Positions 1-9,334 of a stretch of DNA of 64,000 nucleotides are shown piece after piece. The stretch lies in contig NZ_VOHA01000018.1 in the NCBI RefSeq assembly GCF_007859315.1, positions 1 to 64,000 of the forward strand, written 5' to 3'. Position 1 is the stretch's first letter. Every line of letters begins with the position of its first letter. This stretch comes from Reyranella sp. CPCC 100927. GTDB lineage: Bacteria > Pseudomonadota > Alphaproteobacteria > Reyranellales > Reyranellaceae. Made by a program: the position numbers and the translations under genes. Under the pieces are notes generated by a model. The model was not told where the DNA came from. It was given only the letters and a program-made list of their open reading frames with translations, and did not search any database.

Positions 1-235
1 ACACCACCAGGCTCTTCAGCACGTCGTCCACCTGGTCCAGGTTGACGGTCAGCTTCAAGGTGGCGTCATTCTCGACCGACGCTTCGTACTCGAAATAACC
101 CACGCCACCCGACGACAGCATCACCCGCTTCAGCGCCAGTTCCTGCGCCAGCGCCGACGTCGACGCCAGCAGCGCGGCGGTCAGACCCGCCACGGCGGCC
201 AGCCGGCGGCGGGAGGATTTCTTTGGTTGTGACAT
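1..235 (-). CDS. Secreted DUF4139-like protein, N-terminal part (cut by window edge)
   Basis: A minus-strand frame opens at ATG 235 and runs off the left edge after 78 codons. It begins MSQPKKSSRRRLAAV, followed by a hydrophobic Ala/Leu stretch and a likely signal peptidase site at ALAQE, so the product is probably exported. The mature start, with RVMLSSGGVGYFEYEA and then LDQVDDVLKSLVV, resembles the N-terminus of DUF4139-domain proteins, whose function is poorly known. The assignment comes from memory of that motif only; the diagnostic C-terminal domain lies outside the window. The next gene (500-1186) is divergent, so the 264-base gap may hold promoters for both. Confidence 0.6.
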   Translation of the reverse strand, partial: MSQPKKSSRRRLAAVAGLTAALLASTSALAQELALKRVMLSSGGVGYFEYEASVENDATLKLTVNLDQVDDVLKSLVV

Positions 236-377
236 GAACAGTCTCCCGGACCCATAAACCGAGCGGATACTCACGCCCGATCATGACCATTTCACGGCGC
301 CCGGCAAGCGCACGTGCAGATTGCAGGACGGAAAGCAGGAAAGACGCAGGATTTTGCAGCAACGGCCCGGCGACGAT

Positions 378-393
378 ATTGCCATTTGGCAAT
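378..393. promoter_or_regulatory. Operator-like palindrome in a divergent promoter gap
   Basis: ATTGCCA-TT-TGGCAAT is a perfect 7-bp inverted repeat with a 2-bp spacer. It is AT-richer than its surroundings and lies between the divergent genes starting at 235 (minus) and 500 (plus). The size and symmetry suit a dimeric repressor site. No regulator is adjacent, so the binding protein is unknown. Nothing else is recognisable between 236 and 499. Confidence 0.35.
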
Positions 394-499
394 GGCCGGC
401 AGTTCCTGGCTCAGGTCGCCCGCGCAAGCACGTCCGGCGCATTCATGCCCTGCGTACCGCCGGGCGCCACAACCGATGCGCGCCTGCTATACGGACCGA

Positions 500-1186
500 A
501 TGCGCGACCTTGTTCTATTGCCTGGCTTCATGTGCGACGCCGACCTGTGGGCCGATATGGCCGACGACCTGCAAACCCTGGGACGCCTGCACCACGGCAA
601 CGTCTATGACGACGACAGCCTGGACGGCATGGCGCGGCGGGTGCTGCGCGACGCACCCGAACGCTTCGTGCTGGTGGGTTTCTCGATGGGCGGCTTCGTC
701 GCCCGGGCGCTGGCGTTGATGGCGCCCGAACGCGTGTCCGGTGTCGCCTTCGTCGCCTCGTCGGCGCGCGGTTACTCGGCGAACGAAAACACGGATAAGC
801 AGGCGAAGTTCACCGTGCGGCGGTCACGCTCTGACAACGCACCGTCACTGTCGCGTGCGTTGCATCCCGATCGCGAACGCGACCCGGTGTTGCTGGAGCG
901 CCTGCGCGCCATGTCGAGGCGACTGGGCAACGAGGTGCTGGCCCGCCAACTGGCGCTGGTGCGGCACGACGGCTATGCCGATCTCGAGCGCATCACATGT
1001 CCGGCGCTGGTGGTGGCGTGCCGACAGGACCGCATGCGGCGCTTCGAGGAGACCGAACGCATGGCGCAGCACCTGCCGCATGCCCGCTTCGCGGTGATCG
1101 AGGATTGCGGCCACATGGCGCCGCTGGAACGGCCACGCGAACTCGCCGCCCTTCTGGCCGACTGGATCGATACCGAACGCTTGTGA
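500..1186 (+). CDS. Alpha/beta hydrolase
   Basis: A 228-residue alpha/beta-hydrolase-fold protein, probably a cytoplasmic esterase or lipase-like enzyme of unknown substrate. It starts with the usual first strand MRDLVLLPGFMCD, has the nucleophile elbow GFSMGG (Ser about residue 58), an acid-bearing strand near ALVVACRQDRM, and the catalytic His in CGHMAPLERP near the C-terminus. The frame is open further upstream (to 314), but only from ATG 500 does the protein begin with the family's first strand, so 500 was chosen. It stands alone; the next gene is convergent and separated by a palindromic repeat. Confidence 0.85.
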   Translation: MRDLVLLPGFMCDADLWADMADDLQTLGRLHHGNVYDDDSLDGMARRVLRDAPERFVLVGFSMGGFVARALALMAPERVSGVAFVASSARGYSANENTDKQAKFTVRRSRSDNAPSLSRALHPDRERDPVLLERLRAMSRRLGNEVLARQLALVRHDGYADLERITCPALVVACRQDRMRRFEETERMAQHLPHARFAVIEDCGHMAPLERPRELAALLADWIDTERL

Positions 1187-1222
1187 TCTTAGAAGTGGTT
1201 GAGTTGTGGCAGGGCGATCACC

Positions 1223-1348
1223 GTCGTCCTGAGCGCAGCGAAGGACCTTGCGGTGCCGGTATCCACACTGTCAGCGCTGATGAGCGCCAGCATCGCGATG
1301 CTTTTGCACCATCCACCGCAAGGTCCTTCGCTTTCGCTCAGGACGACG
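1223..1348. repeat. Long palindromic dispersed repeat, class A copy 1
   Basis: GTCGTCCTGAGCGCAGCGAA (from 1223, continuing to 1255) is mirrored with a few mismatches at 1314-1348, giving inverted arms of about 33 bases around a roughly 58-base centre. A second copy sits at 60951-61074. Such GTC(A/G)TCCTGAGCGCAGCGAAGG elements are common between genes in alphaproteobacterial genomes. Here the right arm enters the 3' end of the SufU gene and supplies its stop codon. Confidence 0.8.
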
Positions 1349-1757
1349 AGGCGCTACTCAGCGCATCCTTGAGCGCCTCGAACGGCAGGATGACGCAGTC
1401 GTGGCGGCTGCGGTAAGGCCGCACCGGAGCGAAGGCAGCGAAGTCGCCTTCGCCGCCGGCGGTGCCGCCCAGGACGGCGTCGATCTCGGCGCGCAGTGCC
1501 GTCATGTCGTTCTTGGCACGGCCTTGCGCGCGCGACGTCAGCGCCACGGCGGATGCCTGGCAGAGCGCGCAGCCGCGCACCTGGTGCGCGATCTCGGCGA
1601 TGCGGCCTTGATCATCCAGGCGCACATCGATGGTGACGCGATCGCCGCACAGCGGGTTGTCGCGCCGGGCCGATGCCGTCGGCGCCTCGAGCTTGCCGGC
1701 GCCGGCCCGGCTCTTGGCCAGTGCCACGATGCGGTCGTGATAGAGCGCGTCGCTCAT
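1338..1757 (-). CDS. sufU: SufU/IscU-type iron-sulfur scaffold protein
   Basis: A 139-residue NifU N-terminal-domain protein that would accept persulfide sulfur from the adjacent cysteine desulfurase for Fe-S assembly in the cytoplasm. The three expected cysteines are visible: NPLCGD (about residue 37), the CALCQAS segment (about residue 63), and HDCVILPF near the C-terminus (about residue 121). Its ATG overlaps the TGA of sufS by 4 bases (1754-1757), so the two are translationally coupled. The last residues (A-S-S-S) and the stop codon are encoded by the arm of a dispersed palindromic repeat, so the C-terminus was probably reset by repeat insertion. It is the last gene of the minus-strand accessory operon. 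Confidence 0.9.
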   Translation of the reverse strand: MSDALYHDRIVALAKSRAGAGKLEAPTASARRDNPLCGDRVTIDVRLDDQGRIAEIAHQVRGCALCQASAVALTSRAQGRAKNDMTALRAEIDAVLGGTAGGEGDFAAFAPVRPYRSRHDCVILPFEALKDALSSASSS

Positions 1758-2974
1758 GCGAATCTCCGCACCGCCTCGCGCACGCCGTCAAGCAGCGCGT
1801 CGACATCGGTGTTGTCGTTGTAGGGCGCGATACAGGCCCGCGTCGTGCCGGCGATGTCGAAACGGTCCATCAGCGGCTGCGCGCAATGATGGCCGGCACG
1901 CACGGCGACACCGTAGGAGTCGAGGATCTGCGCCGTATCGTGCGGATGGACGTTGTCGAGCACGAACGACACCACCGGCAAGCGCCCCTGCAGCCCGGCA
2001 GGGCCAACCAGCCGGGCGCTCTTCACGGCGGCAAGGCCGTCCATCAAGCGCTGCGTCAGGCCCATCTCGTGACTGCCTACGGCGGTCCAGTCGAGCTCCA
2101 TCATCCAGCGACAGGCAGCGCCGAGGCCGATGGCGGGGCCGATCGGCGGCGTGCCGGCCTCGAAGCGCCGCGGCGGCGGTGCCCAGGTGATCGCCTCGAA
2201 GCTGACGCTGCCGATCATCGAGCCGCCGCCCATGAACGGCGGCATCGCCGCCAGCAGCTCCGGGCGGCCCCACAACGCGCCGATCCCGTTCGGGGCGTAG
2301 GCCTTGTGGCCGGCGAAAGCGTAGAAATCGACGCCCAGCGCCGGCAGATCGATCGGCCCGTGCGGTGCCCGCTGGGCGCCATCCAGCATCACCTTGGCCC
2401 CGACCGCACGGGCGGCCGAGACGATCGCGGCGACATCGGCCACGGCACCGGTGACGTTGGAAACATGCGCCACCGAGATCAGCCGCGTGCGCGCGTTGAC
2501 GATGGACGACAGCGCCGACACGTCGATGCGGCCGTCGTCGGTAACCGGCAGCGGCCGCAGCTTCAGGCCGGCACGCTGCGCCAGCTGGTACCACGGCACG
2601 ATGTTGGAATGGTGCTCCAGCACCGACAGCACGATCTCGTCGCCCGGCTTCAGCAGGCTGCCATAGCTCTGCGCCACCAGGTTGATCGCCGCGGTGCAGC
2701 CGCCGGTGAAGATCACCTCGTCGGCGGCAACGCCCAGGAAGCGCGCGACATCGGCACGCGCGGTCTCGTAGGACTCGGTTGCCGCTTCGGCCAGCGCGTG
2801 CACGCCGCGCAGCACGTTGGCGCGCGCCGTGGTCTCGTAGGTGCGCACGGCGTCGAGCACGGCCAGCGGCGTCTGCGCCGAGGCGCCGTTGTCGAGGTAG
2901 TGCAGTGCCTTGCCGTTGACCGGCCGCGCCAGGATCGGGAACTGCCGGCGCAAGCTCGCGACATCAAAACTCAT
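1754..2974 (-). CDS. sufS: Cysteine desulfurase SufS (class V aminotransferase fold)
   Basis: A 406-residue PLP enzyme that takes sulfur from L-cysteine as a persulfide. Seen: the substrate-side HYLDNGASAQTP at the N-terminus, SVLEHHSNIVPW, the PLP lysine in AGHKAYAPNGIG, and the persulfide cysteine in RAGHHCAQPLMDRF near the C-terminus, as in SufS/CsdA types. Start chosen at ATG 2974 (MSFDVASLRRQFPIL); the frame stays open to 3130, but that part is repeat sequence. It lies downstream of the XdhC and molybdopterin genes, so besides Fe-S assembly it may sulfurate the molybdenum cofactor, as NifS4 does with XdhC in Rhodobacter capsulatus; that role is inferred from context. Confidence 0.92.
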   Translation of the reverse strand: MSFDVASLRRQFPILARPVNGKALHYLDNGASAQTPLAVLDAVRTYETTARANVLRGVHALAEAATESYETARADVARFLGVAADEVIFTGGCTAAINLVAQSYGSLLKPGDEIVLSVLEHHSNIVPWYQLAQRAGLKLRPLPVTDDGRIDVSALSSIVNARTRLISVAHVSNVTGAVADVAAIVSAARAVGAKVMLDGAQRAPHGPIDLPALGVDFYAFAGHKAYAPNGIGALWGRPELLAAMPPFMGGGSMIGSVSFEAITWAPPPRRFEAGTPPIGPAIGLGAACRWMMELDWTAVGSHEMGLTQRLMDGLAAVKSARLVGPAGLQGRLPVVSFVLDNVHPHDTAQILDSYGVAVRAGHHCAQPLMDRFDIAGTTRACIAPYNDNTDVDALLDGVREAVRRFA

Positions 2975-2990
2975 GACGCCTCCGCAGGAA

Positions 2991-3127
2991 TTTCGGACCG
3001 CGCGCGTCCACGCGCGCACTCGCCCGAAGCGACAGCGAAGGGCGATTTCATAGGTCGGCGCTGACGCGCAACAGGCGAAAGCAACGCTTTTGCCGGAGAT
3101 GCGCGCGTGGACGCGCGCGGTCCGAAA
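2991..3127. repeat. Perfect 28-bp inverted repeat, class F
   Basis: The 28 bases at 2991-3018 (TTTCGGACCGCGCGCGTCCA...) are repeated exactly, inverted, at 3100-3127, enclosing 81 bases. It fills the gap between the MobA-like fusion gene and sufS. The arms carry GGACCGCGCGCGTCCACGCG, a type of GC-palindrome often dispersed in genomes of this group. It could fold in the polycistronic RNA and change expression of sufS-sufU relative to upstream genes. Confidence 0.85.
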
Positions 3128-3137
3128 CATGAACCGC

Positions 3138-4802
<1,665 letters not shown>

Positions 4803-4822
4803 CGCGAACCTCGCGTGTTACC

Positions 4823-4913
4823 CACCCTTCGAGACGCGCGCTGCGCGCGCTCCTCAGGGTGAGGACGAAACCTCATGCTGAGGAGGCCGCGCAGCGGCCG
4901 TCTCGAAGCATGG
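4823..4913. repeat. Dispersed repeat, class B
   Basis: CACCCTTCGAGACGCGCGCT followed by GCGCGCTCCTCAGGGTGAGG and then the partly inverted form (CCTCATGCTGAGGAGGCCGCGC, GCGGCCGTCTCGAAGCATGGG). It contains several nested hairpins and fills the gap between the MobA-like fusion gene and the larger XdhC gene. The sequence type (TTCGAGACGC...CTCAGGGTGAGG) is widely dispersed in Alphaproteobacteria; only one copy was seen in this window. Confidence 0.7.
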
Positions 4914-4938
4914 GCAACAAACCAGGTGCCGCTGGCCA

Positions 4939-5664
4939 TCACGCCGCCTTGACCTTGCGCTCGGCCGGTTCGTTAAGCGCGGCGCGGGCCTGGATGATTT
5001 CGGCCAGGATCGAGATCGCGATCTCGGCCGGCGACTTGGCGCCGATATTGAGCCCGACCGGACCGTGGATGCGCGCGAACTGCGCTTCGGTGATGCCGGC
5101 TTCCAGCAACCGCGCCTTGCGCTTGTCGTGCGTGCGCCGGCTGCCCAGCGAGCCGACATAGAAGGCATCGGACCGCAACGCCACATCGAGCGCCGGGTCG
5201 TCGAGCTTGGGGTCGTGGGTGAGCGTGACGACGGCCGTGGTAGCGTCGGGCTTCAGCTTCTCCATCGCCTCGTCCGGCCAGTCCTGCAGGACGGTGACGT
5301 TGGGGAAGCGATAATCGGCGGCGAACGCGCGGCGCGGGTCGATCACGATCACATCAAGGCCCGTCATCGCCGCCATCGGCACCAGCGCCTGCGCGATGTG
5401 CACGGCGCCGACCACGATCAGCCGCGGCGGCGGGATGAAGGCCTGCAGGAACACCTTGCCGACGCTGGTGTCGACCGTGTCGCTGCGGCCGCTGGTCAGC
5501 GCTTCGCGCGCCAGCGCCACGACGTCGGCATGCGTCGCCAGATCGCCCGTCGCGCTATCGGCGCTGACCAGGGCTTCGGCACCGTCGGCGATGCGCTTGG
5601 CCAGCACGATCGCGTGGCGACCATCACGGGCGGCCTGTACGGCCTTCAGTGTCTCGAGCTTCAT
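4939..5664 (-). CDS. XdhC family protein, Rossmann-domain part (CoxF-like)
   Basis: A 241-residue protein matching the C-terminal XdhC domain. Seen: RLIVVGAVHIAQALVPMA (nucleotide-binding-like GAxHIAQ turn), VIDPRRAFA, the THDPKLDDPAL signature, and YVGSLGSRRTHDKRKARL. XdhC binds molybdenum cofactor, presents it for sulfuration and inserts it into xanthine dehydrogenase-type enzymes. The N-terminal XdhC domain is encoded separately just upstream (5671-5997, 6 bases away), so this is a split XdhC, as commonly seen in CO dehydrogenase-like loci. The first 90 residues carry a shorter extra region of unclear role. Confidence 0.88.
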   Translation of the reverse strand: MKLETLKAVQAARDGRHAIVLAKRIADGAEALVSADSATGDLATHADVVALAREALTSGRSDTVDTSVGKVFLQAFIPPPRLIVVGAVHIAQALVPMAAMTGLDVIVIDPRRAFAADYRFPNVTVLQDWPDEAMEKLKPDATTAVVTLTHDPKLDDPALDVALRSDAFYVGSLGSRRTHDKRKARLLEAGITEAQFARIHGPVGLNIGAKSPAEIAISILAEIIQARAALNEPAERKVKAA

Positions 5665-5670
5665 GGCGGC

Positions 5671-5997
5671 TCACCCGACCCGCTCGACGAACACCTGCAC
5701 CTTGCCGCCGCAGGCCAGGCCGACATCCCAGGCCTGTTCGTCGGTGACGCCGAAATCGAGCAGCCGCGGCTTGCCGTCGCGGATGGCGTCGACGGCTTCC
5801 TTGACCACGGCGCCCTCGATGCAGCCGCCCGACACCGAGCCCATCATGTTGCCGTCCTGGTCGACCACAAGCTGGCTGCCCACCGGTCGCGGCGAGGAGC
5901 CCCAGGTCAGGGTCACCGTCGCCAGCGCGACGCCGCGGCCTGCCGCCTTCCATGACGCCGCCGTGCCGAGAATGTCCTCCGCTGCTGCTGCCGTCAT
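5671..5997 (-). CDS. XdhC/CoxI N-terminal-domain protein
   Basis: A 108-residue stand-alone XdhC_CoxI domain. It contains the family pattern TLTWGSSPRPVGSQL, then GSVSGGCIEGAVVKEA with the conserved cysteine, and ends with GLACGGKVQVFVE. In single-chain XdhC this module precedes the Rossmann domain; here the two halves are adjacent separate genes that probably form one functional unit acting on the molybdenum cofactor of the CoxSML enzyme. The ATG at 5997 is well placed for the domain. Confidence 0.88.
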   Translation of the reverse strand: MTAAAAEDILGTAASWKAAGRGVALATVTLTWGSSPRPVGSQLVVDQDGNMMGSVSGGCIEGAVVKEAVDAIRDGKPRLLDFGVTDEQAWDVGLACGGKVQVFVERVG

Positions 5998-6068
5998 CTT
6001 CCTCTCCGTCCGCTGTCGTTACGTTATATATGCCAAGATATCACGCGTTCAATTGTATGCATCCAACC

Positions 6069-6090
6069 CCTTTCCCTACTCCGGGAAGGG
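6069..6090 (-). terminator. Hairpin between coxE and the XdhC genes (weak terminator candidate)
   Basis: CCTTTCCC at 6069-6076 pairs with GGGAAGGG at 6083-6090 (one G-T pair) around a 6-base loop, just beyond the coxE stop codon. It is followed on the minus strand by AT-rich sequence (to about 6010). It may reduce read-through into the XdhC pair, or simply be part of a dispersed repeat; there is no clean T-run. Confidence 0.35.
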
Positions 6091-6092
6091 TC

Positions 6093-7334
6093 TTAGGCCG
6101 CCCGGGCGCGCGCCTGCCAGGCGACCAGGCCATCCATGCGCCGCGCACCGGGCGCGCCCAGCGCTTCGACAAGATCGGCCAGACTGTCGAGGTTGTGCAC
6201 CGGCCGGAAGTCGTCGACATGGGCGATCATGGCGCGGTTGCCCAGCGAGCGCGGCTCGTAGCCTTCATAGCGCAGCAGCGGGTTCAACCAGATCAGCCGG
6301 CGGCAGGACTTGTGCAACCGCTCCATCTGGTCGTCCAGCCCCACCGCGCCGTCGCGATCCAGCCCGTCGGTGATCAGCAGCACCACGGCGCCCTGCCCCA
6401 GCACGCGGCGCGACCACAGGCGGTTGAACTCCTCGAGCGTCGTGCCGATGCGCGTGCCGCCCGACCAATCCTCGACCTGGGCCGAGGCCTTGGCCAGCGC
6501 CACGTCGACATCCTTGTTGCGCAGCGCGCGGGAGATGTTGGTGAGCCGCGTGCCGAAGGTGAAGCACTGCACGCGATCGCGGTCGTTGGTGATGGCGTGC
6601 ATGAAATGCAGGAACATCCGGCTGTACTTGCTCATCGAGCCCGAGATGTCGCACAGGATCACCAGCGGCGGCGGGCGCAGGCGCTGCACGCGGCGCGCCA
6701 GGTCGATGACGCCGTGCGGCTTCAGCGAACGGCGGAACGTGGCCCGCATATCGATCTTCGGCCCATGCGGCGACGGTGCCGTGCGGCGCGTGCGCGCCTC
6801 GCGGATCGGCAGGCTCAGGCGGCGGATCGCCCTCATCGCCTGCGCGATCTCGGCCGCCGACATCTGCTCGAAGTCCTTCTTTTGCAACAGCTCGCGGTCG
6901 GAGAACGTCAGCGTCGCTTCCATCTCGACTTCGGGCGGCGTGTCGGCGTCGTCGGGCGCCTCGCCCTGGCCCGGCTGCAGCGCCTCCTGCAGGCGGCGGC
7001 TCATCTGCTTCTTGTCCTCGGGCGCCTCGCCGGTGTCGATCTGCGGCAGCAGCATGCCCATCATCTTTTCCAGGAGCTTGGGATTGCGCCAGAAGATGTG
7101 GAAGGCCTGGTCAAAGATCTCGCGCTGGTCGCGCCGGTTCACGAACACGCTGAACAAGGTCCAGTAGAGGTCCTCGCGCCGCTGCAGGCCGGCCGCCTCG
7201 ACCGCGCGCACCGCCTCGATCACCCGCCCCGGCCCGATCGGCAGCCCGGCGGCGCGCAAGGTGCGCGCGAAATTCATGATGTTGGCCACCAGCTTGCCCT
7301 CGGCCGGCGGCTTCTGGGCGGCGGTTATCGGCAT
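6093..7334 (-). CDS. coxE: CoxE-like VWA domain protein
   Basis: A 413-residue cytoplasmic protein with a C-terminal von Willebrand A domain. The MIDAS metal site is visible as DISGSMSKYSRM (about residue 229) and continues with SGGTRIGTTLEEF and LLITDGLDRD. The N-terminal half has the usual CoxE pattern (FARTLRAAGLPIGPGRVIEA and FVNRRDQREIFDQAF). In CO dehydrogenase systems CoxE works with the MoxR ATPase CoxD to mature the active site of the large subunit after protein synthesis. It lies directly downstream of coxD, with a palindromic repeat in between. Confidence 0.92.
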   Translation of the reverse strand: MPITAAQKPPAEGKLVANIMNFARTLRAAGLPIGPGRVIEAVRAVEAAGLQRREDLYWTLFSVFVNRRDQREIFDQAFHIFWRNPKLLEKMMGMLLPQIDTGEAPEDKKQMSRRLQEALQPGQGEAPDDADTPPEVEMEATLTFSDRELLQKKDFEQMSAAEIAQAMRAIRRLSLPIREARTRRTAPSPHGPKIDMRATFRRSLKPHGVIDLARRVQRLRPPPLVILCDISGSMSKYSRMFLHFMHAITNDRDRVQCFTFGTRLTNISRALRNKDVDVALAKASAQVEDWSGGTRIGTTLEEFNRLWSRRVLGQGAVVLLITDGLDRDGAVGLDDQMERLHKSCRRLIWLNPLLRYEGYEPRSLGNRAMIAHVDDFRPVHNLDSLADLVEALGAPGARRMDGLVAWQARARAA

Positions 7335-7362
7335 CGGTTCCGCCTGCCCGAGGAAGAAGAAG

Positions 7363-7461
7363 ATTCACCACAGAGACACGGAGGGCACAGAGGAAGACCA
7401 CTTGCGCGCCTATGGCGCGCGAAACCTCTCATCTCTCTGTGTCCTCTGTGTGGTGAACTCT
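7363..7461. repeat. Inverted dispersed repeat, class C (CACCACAGAGACACGGAGG type)
   Basis: TTCACCACAGAGACACGGAG (7363 onward) and its inverted counterpart near 7434-7461 (CTCTGTGTCCTCTGTGTGGTGAA) flank a GCGCGC-rich centre. It occupies the gap between coxD and coxE. This AC/AG-rich element is compositionally unlike the GC palindromes of the rest of the window, which suggests a separate repeat family. Confidence 0.7.
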
Positions 7462-7476
7462 TCATCATGCCCACCA

Positions 7477-8403
7477 TCACCCCGCGGCGTGGCCGACGAG
7501 CATTTCGCTCTTCACGCGCTCGAGGATCTGGGCGGCCTCGCTGCCCTGCAGGCGTTGAATGTCGTCCTGGTACTTCAGCAGCACGCCCAGGGTGTCGTTG
7601 ATGGCGCGCGGGTCGAGGTCGAGCACGTTGAGTTCGCTGAGCGCCGTAGCCCAGTCGATCGACTCGGCGACACCGGGCGCCTTGAACAAGTCCAGGTGGC
7701 GCAGCTCCTGCACGAAGCCCACGACCTGGCGGGTCAGCCGGGCCGGCGCGCCGGGCGCCTTGACGGCGAGGATCTGCTGCTCGCGCGCCGCATCGGGATA
7801 GTCGACCCAGTGATAGAAGCAGCGGCGCTTGAGCGCGTCGTGGATCTCGCGCGTGCGGTTCGACGTGATCACCACGATCGGCGCCTGCGGTGCCTTCATC
7901 GTGCCGAGCTCAGGGATGGTGACCTGGAAGTCCGACAGCACCTCCAGCAGGTAGGCCTCGAACGGCTCGTCGGTGCGATCCAGTTCGTCGATCAGCAGCA
8001 CCGGCGGGCCCTCGGGCTGCGGCTGCAGCGCATCCAAGAGCGGCCGGCGGATCAGGAAGCGCTCGTTGAAGACGTCGCTGCCCAGCATGTCGCGATCGAC
8101 GGTACCCTGGGCTTCGGCCAGCCTGATCTCGATCATCTGGCGCGCGTAGTTCCACTCGTAGACTGCCGAGGACGCATCCAGGCCCTCGTAGCATTGCAGC
8201 CGGATCAGCCGTCGCCCGAGGGTCTGGGCCAGGACCTTGGCGATCTCGGTCTTGCCGACACCCGCCTCGCCCTCCGTGAACAGCGGCCGGCCCAGCTTGA
8301 GCGCCAGATACAGGACCGTCGCGAGGCTGCGGTCGGCAACATAGTCACCGCCGCGCAGCAGCTCGAGCGTGGCGTCAATCGAAGCAGGAATCCGGCTGGT
8401 CAT
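7477..8403 (-). CDS. coxD: MoxR-family AAA+ ATPase CoxD
   Basis: A 308-residue AAA+ ATPase. Walker A is GEAGVGKTE (about residue 44), Walker B LLIDELDRTDE (about residue 135), and sensor 1 IVVITSNRTREIHDAL. Length and motifs match CoxD, which together with CoxE is needed to build the Cu-S-Mo or related active site in CO dehydrogenase-type enzymes. It is the first gene of the minus-strand accessory operon that continues with coxE, the XdhC pair, the MobA-like fusion, sufS and sufU. The divergent SDR gene begins 152 bases away, so the operon promoter should lie within 8404-8555. Confidence 0.92.
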   Translation of the reverse strand: MTSRIPASIDATLELLRGGDYVADRSLATVLYLALKLGRPLFTEGEAGVGKTEIAKVLAQTLGRRLIRLQCYEGLDASSAVYEWNYARQMIEIRLAEAQGTVDRDMLGSDVFNERFLIRRPLLDALQPQPEGPPVLLIDELDRTDEPFEAYLLEVLSDFQVTIPELGTMKAPQAPIVVITSNRTREIHDALKRRCFYHWVDYPDAAREQQILAVKAPGAPARLTRQVVGFVQELRHLDLFKAPGVAESIDWATALSELNVLDLDPRAINDTLGVLLKYQDDIQRLQGSEAAQILERVKSEMLVGHAAG

Positions 8404-8555
8404 TCACAGGCTCATGGTGGTGGGAAGCGGATATTAGCGGACGGACGGAACGAATAGCCATGCGGTTTTAGCGGTCCCGATGCCCTTCCGGAGCCCCTCG
8501 ATGAGCCGGTAAAATCGTCGCAGCAGCGGCGCCGAACACGCGCCCGACGGGAGAC

Positions 8556-9305
8556 ATGCGCATGTATGGCGATACGTTCAAGGGCAAGGTGGCGGTGGTG
8601 ACCGGCGGTGCCCGGGGGATCGGATTGGCCTGCGCGCAAAGCCTCGGCAACCTGGGCGCTTCTGTCGCGCTCTGGGACCGTGACGCGGTCGTGGCGACCG
8701 AGGCCGCCGCCGGCATGGCGCATGCCGTCGGTATCGGCATGGATGTGACGCAGGACGCCGACGTCCGGCGCGCGCTGGCCGACACCGAGAAGGCCCTGGG
8801 CCCGGTCGACATCCTGGTGGCGAGCGCCGGCATCACCGGCCCCAACAAGACCGTGGTCGACTACACTGTCGACGAGTGGAAGCAGGTGATCGACGTCAAC
8901 CTGGTCGGCCTGTTCCTGTGCAATCGCGCCGTGGCGCCGGGCATGGTGGCGCGCAAGTGGGGCCGCATCGTCAACATCGCCTCGATCGCCGGCAAGGAAG
9001 GCAACCCCAACGCCTCGGCCTACTCGGCCTCCAAGGCCGGCGTGATCGGCTTCACCAAATCGCTGGGCAAGGAACTGGCCACATCGGGCGTACTGGTGAA
9101 CTGCGTCTGCCCGGCCGCCATCCGCACCGACATCTTCAAGCAGATGACCGAGCAGCACATCGCCTTCATGCTGTCGAAGATCCCGATGGGCCGTTTCGCC
9201 ACGGTCGAGGAGGCCGCCGCCATGGTCACGTGGCTCGCCTCGCCGCTGTGCAGCTTCAACAACGGCGCCGTGTTCGACCTCTCCGGCGGTCGCGCAACCT
9301 ACTGA
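8556..9305 (+). CDS. SDR family oxidoreductase (3-oxoacyl-ACP reductase-like)
   Basis: A 249-residue classical short-chain dehydrogenase. The NAD(P)-binding TGGARGIG is at about residue 16, the structural NAG-like motif appears as ASAGITG, and the catalytic Tyr and Lys are in AYSASKAG, preceded by the catalytic Ser in NIASIAG. FabG-like length suggests a soluble ketoacyl or sugar/alcohol dehydrogenase; the substrate is unknown. A GGGAG Shine-Dalgarno sequence precedes ATG 8556. It stands alone and converges with the TetR gene, sharing a GC hairpin at the junction. Confidence 0.9.
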   Translation: MRMYGDTFKGKVAVVTGGARGIGLACAQSLGNLGASVALWDRDAVVATEAAAGMAHAVGIGMDVTQDADVRRALADTEKALGPVDILVASAGITGPNKTVVDYTVDEWKQVIDVNLVGLFLCNRAVAPGMVARKWGRIVNIASIAGKEGNPNASAYSASKAGVIGFTKSLGKELATSGVLVNCVCPAAIRTDIFKQMTEQHIAFMLSKIPMGRFATVEEAAAMVTWLASPLCSFNNGAVFDLSGGRATY

Positions 9306-9314
9306 CCCGCACGT

Positions 9315-9334
9315 GCCGGCGCGTCAGCGCCGGC
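9315..9334. terminator. Bidirectional GC hairpin between convergent genes
   Basis: GCCGGCGC-GTCA-GCGCCGGC, a perfect 8-bp stem with a 4-base loop, lies 10 bases past the SDR stop. The TetR stop codon sits in its loop. There is no T-run, so if it terminates it would act as a weak or bidirectional barrier between convergent genes. Confidence 0.45.
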
